Positions 25,622-34,035 of a stretch of 64,000 nucleotides of DNA are shown here, in pieces. The position numbers and the translations under genes were made by a program. This stretch comes from Hymenobacter taeanensis (GTDB lineage Bacteria > Bacteroidota > Bacteroidia > Cytophagales > Hymenobacteraceae): positions 2,821,001-2,885,000 of the forward strand of contig NZ_CP053538.1 of assembly GCF_013137895.1 (NCBI RefSeq), read 5' to 3'. The notes below the pieces were generated by a model that was not told the DNA's origin, searched no databases, and saw only the letters and a program-made list of their open reading frames with translations. Each line of letters begins with the position of its first letter. Position 1 is the stretch's first letter.

Positions 25622-27769
25622 TTAGATCTGGTCTTTCAAGACTGCTACTGCTTCACGTAGCGTGATGTCTTTCTTCAGAGGCTTAGTGAAGCGTGATGCA
25701 CGGTTTACCTTGATGGTGTCAGCGCCCTGAGCACGCAGGTCAACTGCCAGCGGAGCAATAGCCATTACTGGCGCAGCGTTCTGAATAGCCTCGTACTTGT
25801 CCGATTCTACTTTGGCCTGCTGCTGCTCAGCCCTGTAAGAAGCGAGCTTCAATGATACTTTGGTATCATCCTTACGCTTTACCATCCGCTGCACCATACC
25901 CGAGAGCTGCTTAAAGCTGGGGCTAGCGGCTACTCGCGCCGAACTGGCTTGCTTCAGCTTGTCAATAGCCGGAGCATTGTTCCAGGCACGGTAACGAGCT
26001 GGCGTAATTTCATCCCACTTCAATGGGTAGTCAGATTCTTTCTCGCCCTGATCGAGGTAGCTATAAGCGTCGGGCAGTACAATGTCAGGAATGACACCTT
26101 TGAATTGCGTAGAACCACCGTTGATGCGGTAGAACTTCTGAGTTGTAAGCTTCAACGAGCCAAATGGCTTAATGCTGTTGAACTCGGCAGGCATAGCATC
26201 ATCTAAGTCAAAGATGCGCTGCACAGTGCCTTTACCATAGGTGCTGGCTGAGCCCATAATTACACCACGCTTATAGTCTTGCATGGCAGCTGCCAGAATT
26301 TCAGAAGCAGAAGCGCTGTACTTGTTCACCAGCAGCACCAGCGGGCCGCCGTACTGCACACGAGGGTCTTTGTCGTTATACACGCTGGCAGCACCCTGAC
26401 CACCACGTACCTGCACTATGGGGCCGCTTTCAATAAATAGGCCAGCCATTTCTACGGCATCCTGCAAAGAGCCACCACCGTTGAAGCGCAGGTCAAGCAC
26501 CACACCCTGCACGTTTTCCTGCTTCAGCTTCTCCAGCTCTTTCTTCACATCGTTAGCCGAACTGCGGCTACCGCTGTCGTTAAAGTCAGCATAGAAAGTA
26601 GGCAGCTTGATGTAGCCAATCTTCTTGCCACCATCATTGATAGTAGCCGACTGAGCATAAGTCTCTTCAATCACCACCACATCCCGAATAATGGAGATAA
26701 TCTTGGTGCTGGCATCAGGCTTCTTAACCGTCAGGCGTACTTCGGTGCCTTTCTTGCCTTTGATGAGTGATACGGCCTTATCAAGGCGCATACCCTCAAT
26801 AGACACTGGCTCAGCAGCGCCCTGGGCAACCCGCATAATAATGTCGCCGGCCTTCAGTTCACCCTGGCGGTAAGAAGCACTGCCAGGAATAATGTCGCTT
26901 ACCTTAATCTGACCATCCTTCTCCTGCAAGGATGCACCAATACCTTCAAAGCGGCCAGTCATGGCCTGGTCAAAGGTTTCTTTGTCGCGCGGGGCAAAGT
27001 ACTCCGTGTGGGGGTCATAGGTGTTAGCGATGCTGTTAGCATAGGTAGCCAACCGGTCATTGGCATCCGTTTGCTGCAGGTCGCGGAAATAGTCGTCGAA
27101 ATACTTTTCTACGCGCTTGCGAGCCTCAGCCTCCATTTGCTCCGGCGTGCGAGTAGGCTCGGATGTGGTAGCAACAGAAGGAGTAGCGGAAGTAGAAGCC
27201 AATGGCTTATCCTTCTTCTTGGTTTGCTCATCCATCATCTCTGCCACGCGCACCATGGTCTGGTATTTCAGAAACTTGCGCCACTCCTCACGTTGGGCCG
27301 CAGCATTAGCGGGGAAAGTAGTCTTATCAGGCTCCGTCTCAAACGTCTCCTCTATGGTAAAGTCAAAGGGCTTAGCCAGAATATCATGGTACAGAGCCTG
27401 CACATCTTTCACCCGCTGGCCCATAAGCTGGGTGCTCAGGTCCAGGAACTCGTGCGTGCCGCGAAGCACCTCATTATCAATATCGGTCTGGTACTTACGC
27501 AGTTGATCTACATCAGACTGCAGCAAGAACTTTTTGCTGGAATCAAGGCGCTTGAGATACAGATCAAAGACACGCTTAGAGAAAGCATCGTCGATTTTCT
27601 CAGGCTGGTAATGCGCTGCACTTAACCCCTGCAGCATGGCCTTAATCAGTACCTCGTCTTTCTGGGGAGTGCGGGCGTCGTTGCGCTGATACAGCTTATA
27701 GGATGCCAGCACGAATACTGCCAGCAGCACCGAGGCATATAGGCCTATTTTAATTCGAGTGGAGGACAT
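25622..27769 (-). CDS. prc: Carboxy-terminal processing (tail-specific) protease, S41A
   Basis: A protein of 715 residues with an N-terminal membrane anchor (residues 8-24), so it faces the periplasm. It has an N-terminal helical domain, a PDZ domain at about 255-345 (GRFEGIGASLQEKDG ... PGSASYRQGELKAGDII), and a catalytic S41 domain with the Ser in NKYSASASEILAAA and the Lys in STYGKGTVQ. The C-terminal DUF3340-type region is also present. It degrades or trims periplasmic proteins from the C-terminus, including peptidoglycan enzymes in other species. Length is typical of Prc/Tsp. Flanked by a strong terminator and a TAnnTTTG promoter element. Confidence 0.95.
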   Translation of the reverse strand: MSSTRIKIGLYASVLLAVFVLASYKLYQRNDARTPQKDEVLIKAMLQGLSAAHYQPEKIDDAFSKRVFDLYLKRLDSSKKFLLQSDVDQLRKYQTDIDNEVLRGTHEFLDLSTQLMGQRVKDVQALYHDILAKPFDFTIEETFETEPDKTTFPANAAAQREEWRKFLKYQTMVRVAEMMDEQTKKKDKPLASTSATPSVATTSEPTRTPEQMEAEARKRVEKYFDDYFRDLQQTDANDRLATYANSIANTYDPHTEYFAPRDKETFDQAMTGRFEGIGASLQEKDGQIKVSDIIPGSASYRQGELKAGDIIMRVAQGAAEPVSIEGMRLDKAVSLIKGKKGTEVRLTVKKPDASTKIISIIRDVVVIEETYAQSATINDGGKKIGYIKLPTFYADFNDSGSRSSANDVKKELEKLKQENVQGVVLDLRFNGGGSLQDAVEMAGLFIESGPIVQVRGGQGAASVYNDKDPRVQYGGPLVLLVNKYSASASEILAAAMQDYKRGVIMGSASTYGKGTVQRIFDLDDAMPAEFNSIKPFGSLKLTTQKFYRINGGSTQFKGVIPDIVLPDAYSYLDQGEKESDYPLKWDEITPARYRAWNNAPAIDKLKQASSARVAASPSFKQLSGMVQRMVKRKDDTKVSLKLASYRAEQQQAKVESDKYEAIQNAAPVMAIAPLAVDLRAQGADTIKVNRASRFTKPLKKDITLREAVAVLKDQI

Positions 27770-27798
27770 GAAGAGTCGGTAATGAAATGAAGGAAAGT

Positions 27799-27806
27799 CA
27801 AACGTA
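27799..27806 (-). promoter_or_regulatory. Probable -7 promoter element of prc
   Basis: TACGTTTG on the minus strand, an exact TAnnTTTG match, 30 nt upstream of the ATG at 27769. No clear -33 element. Confidence 0.45.
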
Positions 27807-28048
27807 TGCTGGGAGCCTACTTACGCTTTACGCGCTCTATTCTGGGCTTGTTGTACTTAAAAACGCTGAGAAGCAATAAATAAGTGCCCAACTCTAGAGC
27901 GCAATGTGAAAAAGATATATTGGGGGCAGTAACTCAATTAAGAAGAGTGTAGGCAAGCAAGAGCTAGTGCAATTTACCTGCCTAAAACAAATTAGCACGG
28001 AAAAAGTGAAGACTCCATGAGGGCACATGCTAAAATAGATATACAAAA

Positions 28049-28084
28049 ATAAAGGCCCTTCCCCCGAAAGGGAAGGGCCTTTAT
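28049..28084 (-). terminator. Terminator of the Gly-rich stress protein gene
   Basis: Perfect 15-bp stem ATAAAGGCCCTTCCC with complement and a 6-nt loop. On the minus strand it is followed by a TTTTTG run. It lies 22 nt after the stop. Confidence 0.88.
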
Positions 28085-28106
28085 TATCTAACAAGATGGT
28101 GGCTAC

Positions 28107-28940
28107 TTAGTAGCGACGCACTTTGTCGCCGTTGTTGCGACGGAACTCGTCTTCGAAATAACGGGCATCATCATCGTTGCGGTGTTTTACACCCATCACA
28201 ATGCCACCGTCTTTGATGTCGCTTTCATACTCAGCGGCATGCTCCTCAGGAATACCCGAGCCTACTAGTGCACCTACTAGGCCACCCGTCAGGCCACCAG
28301 CGCCGGCTCCAGCCAGAGCAGCAGCAATAGGACCAGCAATTACTAGGCCTAGGCCTGGCAACGCTACTGAGGTACCAATAGCAGCAATTGCACCAATTAC
28401 GGCACCAGCAGTACCACCAATGGCAGAACCTACACCAGCACCTTCCATAGCTTTGTCGCCGAGGTCGGTATCAGGCGTGTTGTCGCCGAAGTGACGCTTA
28501 CGCGTATCATCCGACATCAGCACGTTTACGTCGTCTTTAGAGTAGCCACGCGACGAGAGTGACTGGTAAGCACGCTCAGCGCTGTCACGGTCACGGAAAG
28601 TACCATAGGTAGTAGAGCCCGAGCCATACGAGGTATCGCTACCCGTAATTGCGCGGCCAGCATCGCCAGCGGCATTCTGTACTGCGTCAACGCCAGCACC
28701 TACTGCTGCGCCAGCCGAGCCAGCCATAGCTGCACCTTTGCGGGTAGCATCATGGTCGTGGTGGGGGTTGGTATCTGAAGAGCCGCTCAGGCTGGAATTG
28801 CCTACCGAAGAGTTGCCCATATTGCCGCTGGAGTTGCTTTCACTGCCAGTGCCATAGCCAGCGCCGGCCGAGCCAGTACCGTAGTTTGCGCCTGAACCAG
28901 TGCCGCTATTCGTGGGGTTGATTGAATCGTTGGTGTTCAT
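28107..28940 (-). CDS. General stress protein 17M-like, Gly-rich membrane-associated
   Basis: A protein of 277 residues. The first 100 are a low-complexity Gly/Ser/Asn/Thr segment. Residues about 112-150 (YGTFRDRDSAERAYQSLSSR then DDVNVLMSDD) match the YflT / general stress protein 17M domain. Then follow long Gly/Ala hydrophobic stretches (GVGSAIGGTAGAVIGAIAAIG, AGPIAAALAGAGAGG) that look like glycine-zipper membrane helices, and a C-terminal strand ending in GGIVMGVKHRNDDDARYFE. A stress role is likely; the mechanism is unknown. Monocistronic. Confidence 0.8.
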   Translation of the reverse strand: MNTNDSINPTNSGTGSGANYGTGSAGAGYGTGSESNSSGNMGNSSVGNSSLSGSSDTNPHHDHDATRKGAAMAGSAGAAVGAGVDAVQNAAGDAGRAITGSDTSYGSGSTTYGTFRDRDSAERAYQSLSSRGYSKDDVNVLMSDDTRKRHFGDNTPDTDLGDKAMEGAGVGSAIGGTAGAVIGAIAAIGTSVALPGLGLVIAGPIAAALAGAGAGGLTGGLVGALVGSGIPEEHAAEYESDIKDGGIVMGVKHRNDDDARYFEDEFRRNNGDKVRRY

Positions 28941-29136
28941 GAGGTGGGAAGTAAAAATGAATGATTAGGAGAGAGTAACCACCTGCTGCTGTACAAATTT
29001 TGGAAAGGAAAGTACAACAGTGGTTTCAGGTTAGCTTAACGGGAACTGCGTAATAGGGGTTACACAAAATTCGGCTCTCGTTCTCTCCGGCACACGCACA
29101 ACTAGGCCATCTCAGCGCTTACACCAAAGGGAAAAA

Positions 29137-29505
29137 TCAAGCGTATTGTTGATAATTTTCCTCATTCTGCCAGAAAGCACGGCATTCTTTCCGGAGGGAT
29201 TTTAAAAAATTTTCCTGCTGCTTAAGCGTCCGCCATTCACCCATCCCGAGCCGCTCACAGAGCTTATAAAAATTATCGCCCTGGCCTTTTGAGCCTTCTA
29301 CTTTTACCAGGCAACTCAGGATAGGGCGCCCCGCCCGATACTCGCTTTCGGAAATTTCCGCAAGCAGCTCGTTCAAGCCAGCTTTCTCGTGAGAAATATC
29401 CAGGTTGAGGCCTAACTCAGCTTCCTGCACTAAATTGAGGTAGCTGGTGGTGCCCACCTGAGTGCGGGCAAAACGAATTAAATGGCTGCGTACTCGGCCG
29501 GTCAT
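29137..29505 (-). CDS. Hypothetical protein
   Basis: A protein of 122 residues from ATG 29505; the frame is open to 29562, but the upstream part is an unlikely basic leader. The segment LNELLAEISESEYRAGRPIL, followed by SCLVKVEG, resembles a motif seen in uncharacterised bacterial proteins (EYExGRPxLSAxVV) that is usually followed by a Gly-rich FFxLA block; here QGDNFYKLCERLG fits that place. The C-terminus ends in QENFLKSLRKECRAFW. Function is unknown. It lies in the same direction as the proline dehydrogenase gene, about 115 nt from it. Confidence 0.6.
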   Translation of the reverse strand: MTGRVRSHLIRFARTQVGTTSYLNLVQEAELGLNLDISHEKAGLNELLAEISESEYRAGRPILSCLVKVEGSKGQGDNFYKLCERLGMGEWRTLKQQENFLKSLRKECRAFWQNEENYQQYA

Positions 29506-29620
29506 GAGCAAAAGTGGAATAGGGGAGCGGAATCTACCAAAAAAAAGCGCCCATCCAATCAATATGCAATTGAAGGGACGGGCGGCCGCTAACCAAAACT
29601 ATGCCGTTCAGGGGCAAATA

Positions 29621-30814
29621 TCACTTCCGGCTCTTCCGGCGGTTCATTTCTTTTTGAATAAGCAAGAACTCCCGGCTCGTTTGGCCGGCAATAGCCGTGT
29701 TCTCATCGGCCCGCCGCAGCAGGTACGGCATAACTGCCTCTACGGGGCCGTAAGGCACATATTTAGCCGTATTATAGCCAGCATTTGCCAAGTTATAGGT
29801 GAGGTTGTCGCTCATGCCATAGAGCTGAGCAAACCAAATTCGCTGGTCGTTGGGCTGTAGGCCATTCTCTTGCATAAGCTGCGTGAGCAGCAAAGAACTA
29901 GCCTCATTATGCGTGCCGGCACAAATACTGATGTGGTCAGCGTGCTGCACGCAAAACCGCAACGACTCATTGTACAAGTCATCGGTGGCTTGCTTGGTAG
30001 GGTTGATGGGGTTGTTGCGGCCCTGCTGCTGCGCTATGCGCGCTTCCTTTTCCATGTAAGCGCCGCGTACAAGCTTGCCGCCTAAAAAATAGCCGCCTTT
30101 TACAGCTGCTTCATACGCAGTCTTGATAGCATCAAGCCGGTCTTGGCGGTAAAGCTGATACGTGTTCCAAACAATGGCTGACTCATGGTTGTAACGCTGC
30201 ATCATCTCATACGTGAGCTGGTCAATCGTTTCCTGAAACCAGCTTTCTTCCGCGTCTACAAACACCCGCACGCCATACTGGTGGGCCCGAGCACAAATGG
30301 CATTTATGCGTTTCTTGCTCCGCTCAAAGCTGGCTTGTTCTACTGCAGAAAGGGCAACGCCTGCCTGCACCTTCTCCAGAATTTTGCTGTCGGCTAGGCC
30401 AGTTACCTTGAATACCGAGAACGGAATGTGCTGGGAACGGTGAGCCATGTCCAGCGTAGCTAAAATCTCGGTAGTGGTAGCATCGAAGCTCTTGTCGCTG
30501 CCTTCGCCTTCCACGGAGTAGTCGAGGATGGTGCCAATGTTATACCGGCCTAGCTCCTGAATTACGGGTAAGCATTCCTCAATGGTCTCGCCGCCACAAA
30601 ACTGACCAAATATGGAGTTCTTAATCAAGAACTTGGTGCCGGGCAGGCTCCACTTTAACGCCGTTTTCATCAGTCCCCCGCCGGTTTTAACCAGGGAGTT
30701 GTTATTCATGGCTGCAAAGAGCGCATACATTTTACGCAGTTCGCCATCAGACTTGGCAGCAAAGGCAACAGCAGTATCGTCAAAGGATAACTGCGGGGCA
30801 TGGATTACAGACAT
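29621..30814 (-). CDS. Proline dehydrogenase family protein
   Basis: A protein of 397 residues, the usual length of the stand-alone enzyme. FAD-barrel hallmarks: SVFKVTGLA, VFVDAEESWFQ, LVRGAYMEKEAR (substrate carboxylate-binding Arg region) and the C-terminal YGPVEAVMPYLLRRADEN, which carries the paired Arg residues contacting proline. It oxidises L-proline to pyrroline-5-carboxylate, passing electrons to the quinone pool. No P5C dehydrogenase domain is fused and none is nearby. Confidence 0.94.
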   Translation of the reverse strand: MSVIHAPQLSFDDTAVAFAAKSDGELRKMYALFAAMNNNSLVKTGGGLMKTALKWSLPGTKFLIKNSIFGQFCGGETIEECLPVIQELGRYNIGTILDYSVEGEGSDKSFDATTTEILATLDMAHRSQHIPFSVFKVTGLADSKILEKVQAGVALSAVEQASFERSKKRINAICARAHQYGVRVFVDAEESWFQETIDQLTYEMMQRYNHESAIVWNTYQLYRQDRLDAIKTAYEAAVKGGYFLGGKLVRGAYMEKEARIAQQQGRNNPINPTKQATDDLYNESLRFCVQHADHISICAGTHNEASSLLLTQLMQENGLQPNDQRIWFAQLYGMSDNLTYNLANAGYNTAKYVPYGPVEAVMPYLLRRADENTAIAGQTSREFLLIQKEMNRRKSRK

Positions 30815-31001
30815 CGGGTGGTAAGTTGAGCGCGAAATGGGTGGGTTACGCGGTGCTAAGATAGCCGTAAAACACCATTGCGGGCGCGATAGTTACCTTG
30901 CTGGCATACTCTTTACCATTCATTTTGCACTTTCAGGCAGGCCTATGGTAGCCAGCCCCAGGCTATGCCCCCATCCGCCGTGGTAACTCATAGCTCAACC
31001 G

Positions 31002-31466
31002 CTACTCTGGCACATCGTTGGCAGCAACTTCGGTGTCTTCTGAGTGGCTAGCACGCCGGTAAATGTGGGAACTGGCTTTACCGGTAGCATCCTGTATATA
31101 CAGCCGGTTACCCGAAACCGAGTAAAATTGGTTGCTCTGATATCCCCGGTAAATAATCATGTGGCGGAATGGGCGCTTGCGATTGGCTGCATGCGCGGCG
31201 CGCCGCACAGAAAAAGCCGCCGCACTGCGCAGAGTGCCATCTTCGTAAAAGCGCGCCCGCCCACGACGGTCAAAATCAACCCATACCCGGTGGCCAGTAG
31301 AAGCCGGAGTAACACTCGTGGTAGCTTCTCCAGTGCTCTCAACCCATTCCCAACGGCCAACTAATTGTTCTTCGGCAGAGGGCAGCGAATCTCGGCTGCA
31401 AGCACTAGTAAAAAGCATAATTCCAGCGCCGAGCGTGAGTAATACACTACGAACAACGGAGCACAT
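31002..31466 (-). CDS. Small lipoprotein, lipocalin-like start
   Basis: A protein of 154 residues with a lipobox FTSAC. The mature part begins with EEQLVGRWEWVES, the type of motif that opens lipocalin-like domains, followed by RVWVDFDRRGRARFYEDGTL and YSVSGNRLYI, consistent with a small beta-barrel. It ends in a polar tail. Ligand and role are unknown. It is divergent from aroB. Confidence 0.65.
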   Translation of the reverse strand: MCSVVRSVLLTLGAGIMLFTSACSRDSLPSAEEQLVGRWEWVESTGEATTSVTPASTGHRVWVDFDRRGRARFYEDGTLRSAAAFSVRRAAHAANRKRPFRHMIIYRGYQSNQFYSVSGNRLYIQDATGKASSHIYRRASHSEDTEVAANDVPE

Positions 31467-31535
31467 ATATAGAATAGAAGTTAAGTTGCAGTAGTATGAG
31501 TAGTAAAAACCTTCAATAGTTGCATCAAAGCAAGC

Positions 31536-31543
31536 TATTTTTG
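31536..31543 (+). promoter_or_regulatory. -7 promoter element of aroB
   Basis: TATTTTTG, exact TAnnTTTG match. Predicted start about 31550, 45 nt upstream of the TTG start codon proposed at 31595. Because it lies inside the upstream extension of the reading frame, it argues against a start at 31520. Confidence 0.5.
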
Positions 31544-31594
31544 CTTGATTTCCTGCTTTTCTGTAAGGTAAATCTTAAAATAAGAACTAACGCT

Positions 31595-32635
31595 TTGAAT
31601 AATACTCTTTTTATTGGCCCAGATGCGCTACCCGCTTTAGCAGAAATGGTGCGGAGGCCCGCTGTAAGCCAAGTGTGGGTATTGGCTGACTCTAACACGG
31701 CTCGCCAGTGCTACCCCTTGCTGCAGCCCCACCTGCCGGCTGAGCACACCCTGATTGAAATACCGGCGGGGGAGGAGTACAAAACGCTGGCTACTTGTGA
31801 AACCGTATGGAACCAGCTAACGGAGCAGCGAGCCGACCGGTACGCGCTGCTGCTGAACCTGGGCGGGGGAGTAGTTACCGATTTGGGTGGGTTTTGTGCG
31901 GCGCTCTACAAGCGGGGCATTCGGTTTGTACAAGTGCCCACCACACTGCTAGCACAGGTAGACGCCAGTGTAGGTGGTAAAACCGGAGTAGATTTTCTGG
32001 GCTTTAAAAACCACTTGGGCGTATTTCAAGAACCTGCGGCCGTGTGCATTGAGCCGCGTTTTCTGGAAACCCTTGATCCGCGCCAGCTAAAATCTGGCTA
32101 TGCAGAAGTGGTAAAGCACTGGCTTATTGCCGATGCCACAGCTTTTGCCGAGCATCGGCAGCAAGGTATGTTTGTAGAAGACTGGACTCCCATTATTCGG
32201 GAGTCGGTGGCCCTCAAGCAGCGCATTGTAGAGCAAGATCCCCTGGAGGGTGGCCTACGCAAGATTTTGAACTTCGGGCATACCGTGGGCCACGCCCTTG
32301 AGAGCTACCTCCTACTACAGCCGGGGCGCGAGATTCTGCACGGCGAAGCGGTAGCAGCCGGCATGGTGTGCGAGGCCTGGCTCAGCCACCACAAAGGCCT
32401 GCTCAGCTCTGAAGAGCTAGACAAAGTAGAAACCTTTCTGTTTTCAATTTACGACAAGGCGCAGTTCGTGACGCTTGAAACAGATGCTATTGCGGATCTG
32501 GCCCGGCAAGACAAGAAAAACGCGGGCTCCGTCATTAACTGCACACTGCTAAAGGCCATTGGGCAGGCCGTGTATGACCAGCCAGTGACCGTGACGGAAA
32601 TTGCCGAGTCGTTGCGTTACTACCACCGGCTATAA
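31595..32635 (+). CDS. aroB: 3-dehydroquinate synthase
   Basis: Second step of the shikimate pathway: DAHP to 3-dehydroquinate, NAD- and metal-dependent. Visible motifs: IPAGEEYKTL (NAD region), LGGGVVTDLGGFCAALYKRG, VPTTLLAQVDASVGGKTGVD, the catalytic KHWLIAD block and the metal-binding His in LNFGHTVGHALES and LHGEAVAAGM. From a TTG start at 31595 the protein has 346 residues, the normal length, and begins NNTLFIGPDALPAL like other family members. The open frame extends to 31520, but that adds a non-conserved stretch overlapping the promoter. Adjacent to aroA in the same direction. Confidence 0.93.
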   Translation: MNNTLFIGPDALPALAEMVRRPAVSQVWVLADSNTARQCYPLLQPHLPAEHTLIEIPAGEEYKTLATCETVWNQLTEQRADRYALLLNLGGGVVTDLGGFCAALYKRGIRFVQVPTTLLAQVDASVGGKTGVDFLGFKNHLGVFQEPAAVCIEPRFLETLDPRQLKSGYAEVVKHWLIADATAFAEHRQQGMFVEDWTPIIRESVALKQRIVEQDPLEGGLRKILNFGHTVGHALESYLLLQPGREILHGEAVAAGMVCEAWLSHHKGLLSSEELDKVETFLFSIYDKAQFVTLETDAIADLARQDKKNAGSVINCTLLKAIGQAVYDQPVTVTEIAESLRYYHRL

Positions 32636-32647
32636 CCGCTAGGCTAG

Positions 32648-32679
32648 TTTGGCTTAGGGTGCTTGCCAAGCTTTATTTG
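32648..32679 (+). promoter_or_regulatory. Possible promoter of aroA
   Basis: TTTG (32648-32651), 20-nt spacer, TTTATTTG (32672-32679), one mismatch to TAnnTTTG. The predicted start would fall next to the ATG at 32687, so either the mRNA is nearly leaderless or the true start codon is further in. Confidence 0.35.
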
Positions 32680-32686
32680 ATTTTTC

Positions 32687-33967
32687 ATGAGGTGCGTAGC
32701 TGCACTGCTGCGCGCCGTAACTACTAGTGCCATTAACACTTCAATTTCTCTTTCCTGGGCCGGTGAGCCACTCCGCGGAACGGCTCAACTGCCCGCTTCC
32801 AAGAGCGAAAGCAACCGCGCCCTAATAATTCGGGCGCTGGCGGGCGGTGGACAGCTCGATAACCTTTCCGACGCCAATGATACCCAACTCATGCAGCGGC
32901 TGCTGGCAAACCCAGAGGCTACCGCCTTTGATGCCGAGGACGCCGGCACCGTTATGCGCTTCTTAACCGCTTATCTGGCCATGACGGGCCGCCAAACGGA
33001 GCTTACCGGCACTGCCCGCATGAAGGAGCGGCCAATTGGTATTCTGGTTGACGCCTTACAGGAACTAGGTGCCCGCATTGAGTACCTGGGCCAGGCAGGC
33101 TACCCACCTCTGCGGCTACTCGGGCGCACGCCTCAGCCCGCCACCGATGAGTTTACGGAGCTTACCGTGCGCGGTGATATCAGCAGCCAGTACATTTCAG
33201 CTCTCCTGATGGTGGGGCCCATGCTGGCCAGTGGCCTACGCATCTGGCTAACGGGTAAAGTTGGCTCCCGTCCCTACATCCGGATGACGCAGGCGCTCAT
33301 GCAGCATTTTGGGGCGCAGTGCCGTGACCTGGGTGAGGTGCTGGAAGTGCGCCCGCAGGCTTATCAGCCCACCGACTACACAGTGGAAGGTGACTGGTCG
33401 GCGGCCAGCTACTGGTACGCTTTGGTGGCTCTGGCTCCGGCTGGCTCCCATATTACGCTCCCTGATCTGCGCCGCCACTCCTGGCAGGGCGACCAAGCCA
33501 TTGTGGACATTATGGCCAAGCTTGGCGTAAACACAGAATTCCTGGCTGGCGAATCAGTACGGCTAACCCAGACTGGAAACACCGAAGAGTTTACCCAGGA
33601 CTTTACCGATTGCCCTGACCTGGCCCAAACTGTGGCCGTAGTGGCTGCCGCCCTAGGGGTGCCCGTAGTCATGACTGGCCTGGAGAGCTTGCGCATTAAG
33701 GAAACTGATCGAATTGTGGCCTTGCAACAGGAATTAGCCAAGTTCGGGGGGGCTCTCACCGATGAAGGGGAAGGGCGGTTCCGGGCTTCATCTGAGGGTT
33801 TCCAGGTATCGGGCCAGTCAGTGGCCACCTACCACGACCACCGCATGGCTATGGCCTTTGCGCCCCTGGCTATGCGAGGCCCATTGACAATTGAAGCACC
33901 CCAAGTGGTGCGCAAATCTTATCCGCAGTTCTGGGCTGAGCTTGAGAAAGCGGGCTTCAGCGTGTAA
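32687..33967 (+). CDS. aroA: 3-phosphoshikimate 1-carboxyvinyltransferase (EPSP synthase)
   Basis: Sixth step of the shikimate pathway, joining PEP to shikimate-3-phosphate. A 426-residue protein with the EPSPS motifs LPASKSESNRALIIRAL (substrate-binding Lys-Ser), EDAGTVMRFLTAYLA, ISSQYISALL, ESLRIKETDRIVAL and YHDHRMAMAFA. The first 15-20 residues before ISLSWAGEPLRG are not conserved and may be a misassigned start, but no in-frame alternative ATG was seen. It follows aroB with 51 nt between. Confidence 0.95.
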   Translation: MRCVAALLRAVTTSAINTSISLSWAGEPLRGTAQLPASKSESNRALIIRALAGGGQLDNLSDANDTQLMQRLLANPEATAFDAEDAGTVMRFLTAYLAMTGRQTELTGTARMKERPIGILVDALQELGARIEYLGQAGYPPLRLLGRTPQPATDEFTELTVRGDISSQYISALLMVGPMLASGLRIWLTGKVGSRPYIRMTQALMQHFGAQCRDLGEVLEVRPQAYQPTDYTVEGDWSAASYWYALVALAPAGSHITLPDLRRHSWQGDQAIVDIMAKLGVNTEFLAGESVRLTQTGNTEEFTQDFTDCPDLAQTVAVVAAALGVPVVMTGLESLRIKETDRIVALQQELAKFGGALTDEGEGRFRASSEGFQVSGQSVATYHDHRMAMAFAPLAMRGPLTIEAPQVVRKSYPQFWAELEKAGFSV

Positions 33968-33980
33968 GCCCGATAGTGTC

Positions 33981-34028
33981 AAAAGCAAAAATCCCTTAAC
34001 CACGCGTGGTTAAGGGATTTTTGCTTTT
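33981..34028. terminator. Bidirectional terminator, 48-nt perfect palindrome
   Basis: AAAAGCAAAAATCCCTTAAC (33981-34000) and onward mirror exactly to 34028, with centre ACGCGT. A-runs and T-runs on both sides allow termination of aroA (+) and the BtuF-like gene (-). It fills the entire 68-nt gap between the two stops. Confidence 0.9.
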
Positions 34029-34035
34029 ATGGCTG

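Larger units (their letters stand above)
27770..28106. other. Intergenic region between prc and the Gly-rich stress gene
   Basis: 337 nt without a convincing gene. It holds the prc promoter element (27799-27806) and the hairpin at 28049-28084. The middle 240 nt is AT-richer and shows no repeat or conserved motif; short frames in it have no protein-like features. Confidence 0.6.

Noticed and set aside
27894..28094. A 66-codon frame between prc and the Gly-rich stress gene
   Set aside because: It overlaps the terminator hairpin at 28049-28084 and has no protein-like features.
28283..28465. Dense repeats in the Gly-rich stress gene, considered as a CRISPR or VNTR
   Set aside because: They are codon-level Gly/Ala low-complexity repeats without constant unit length or spacers.
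30815..31001. The gap between proline dehydrogenase and the lipoprotein gene, checked for a P5C or proline-responsive RNA
   Set aside because: No hairpin, terminator or conserved-looking motif could be supported.
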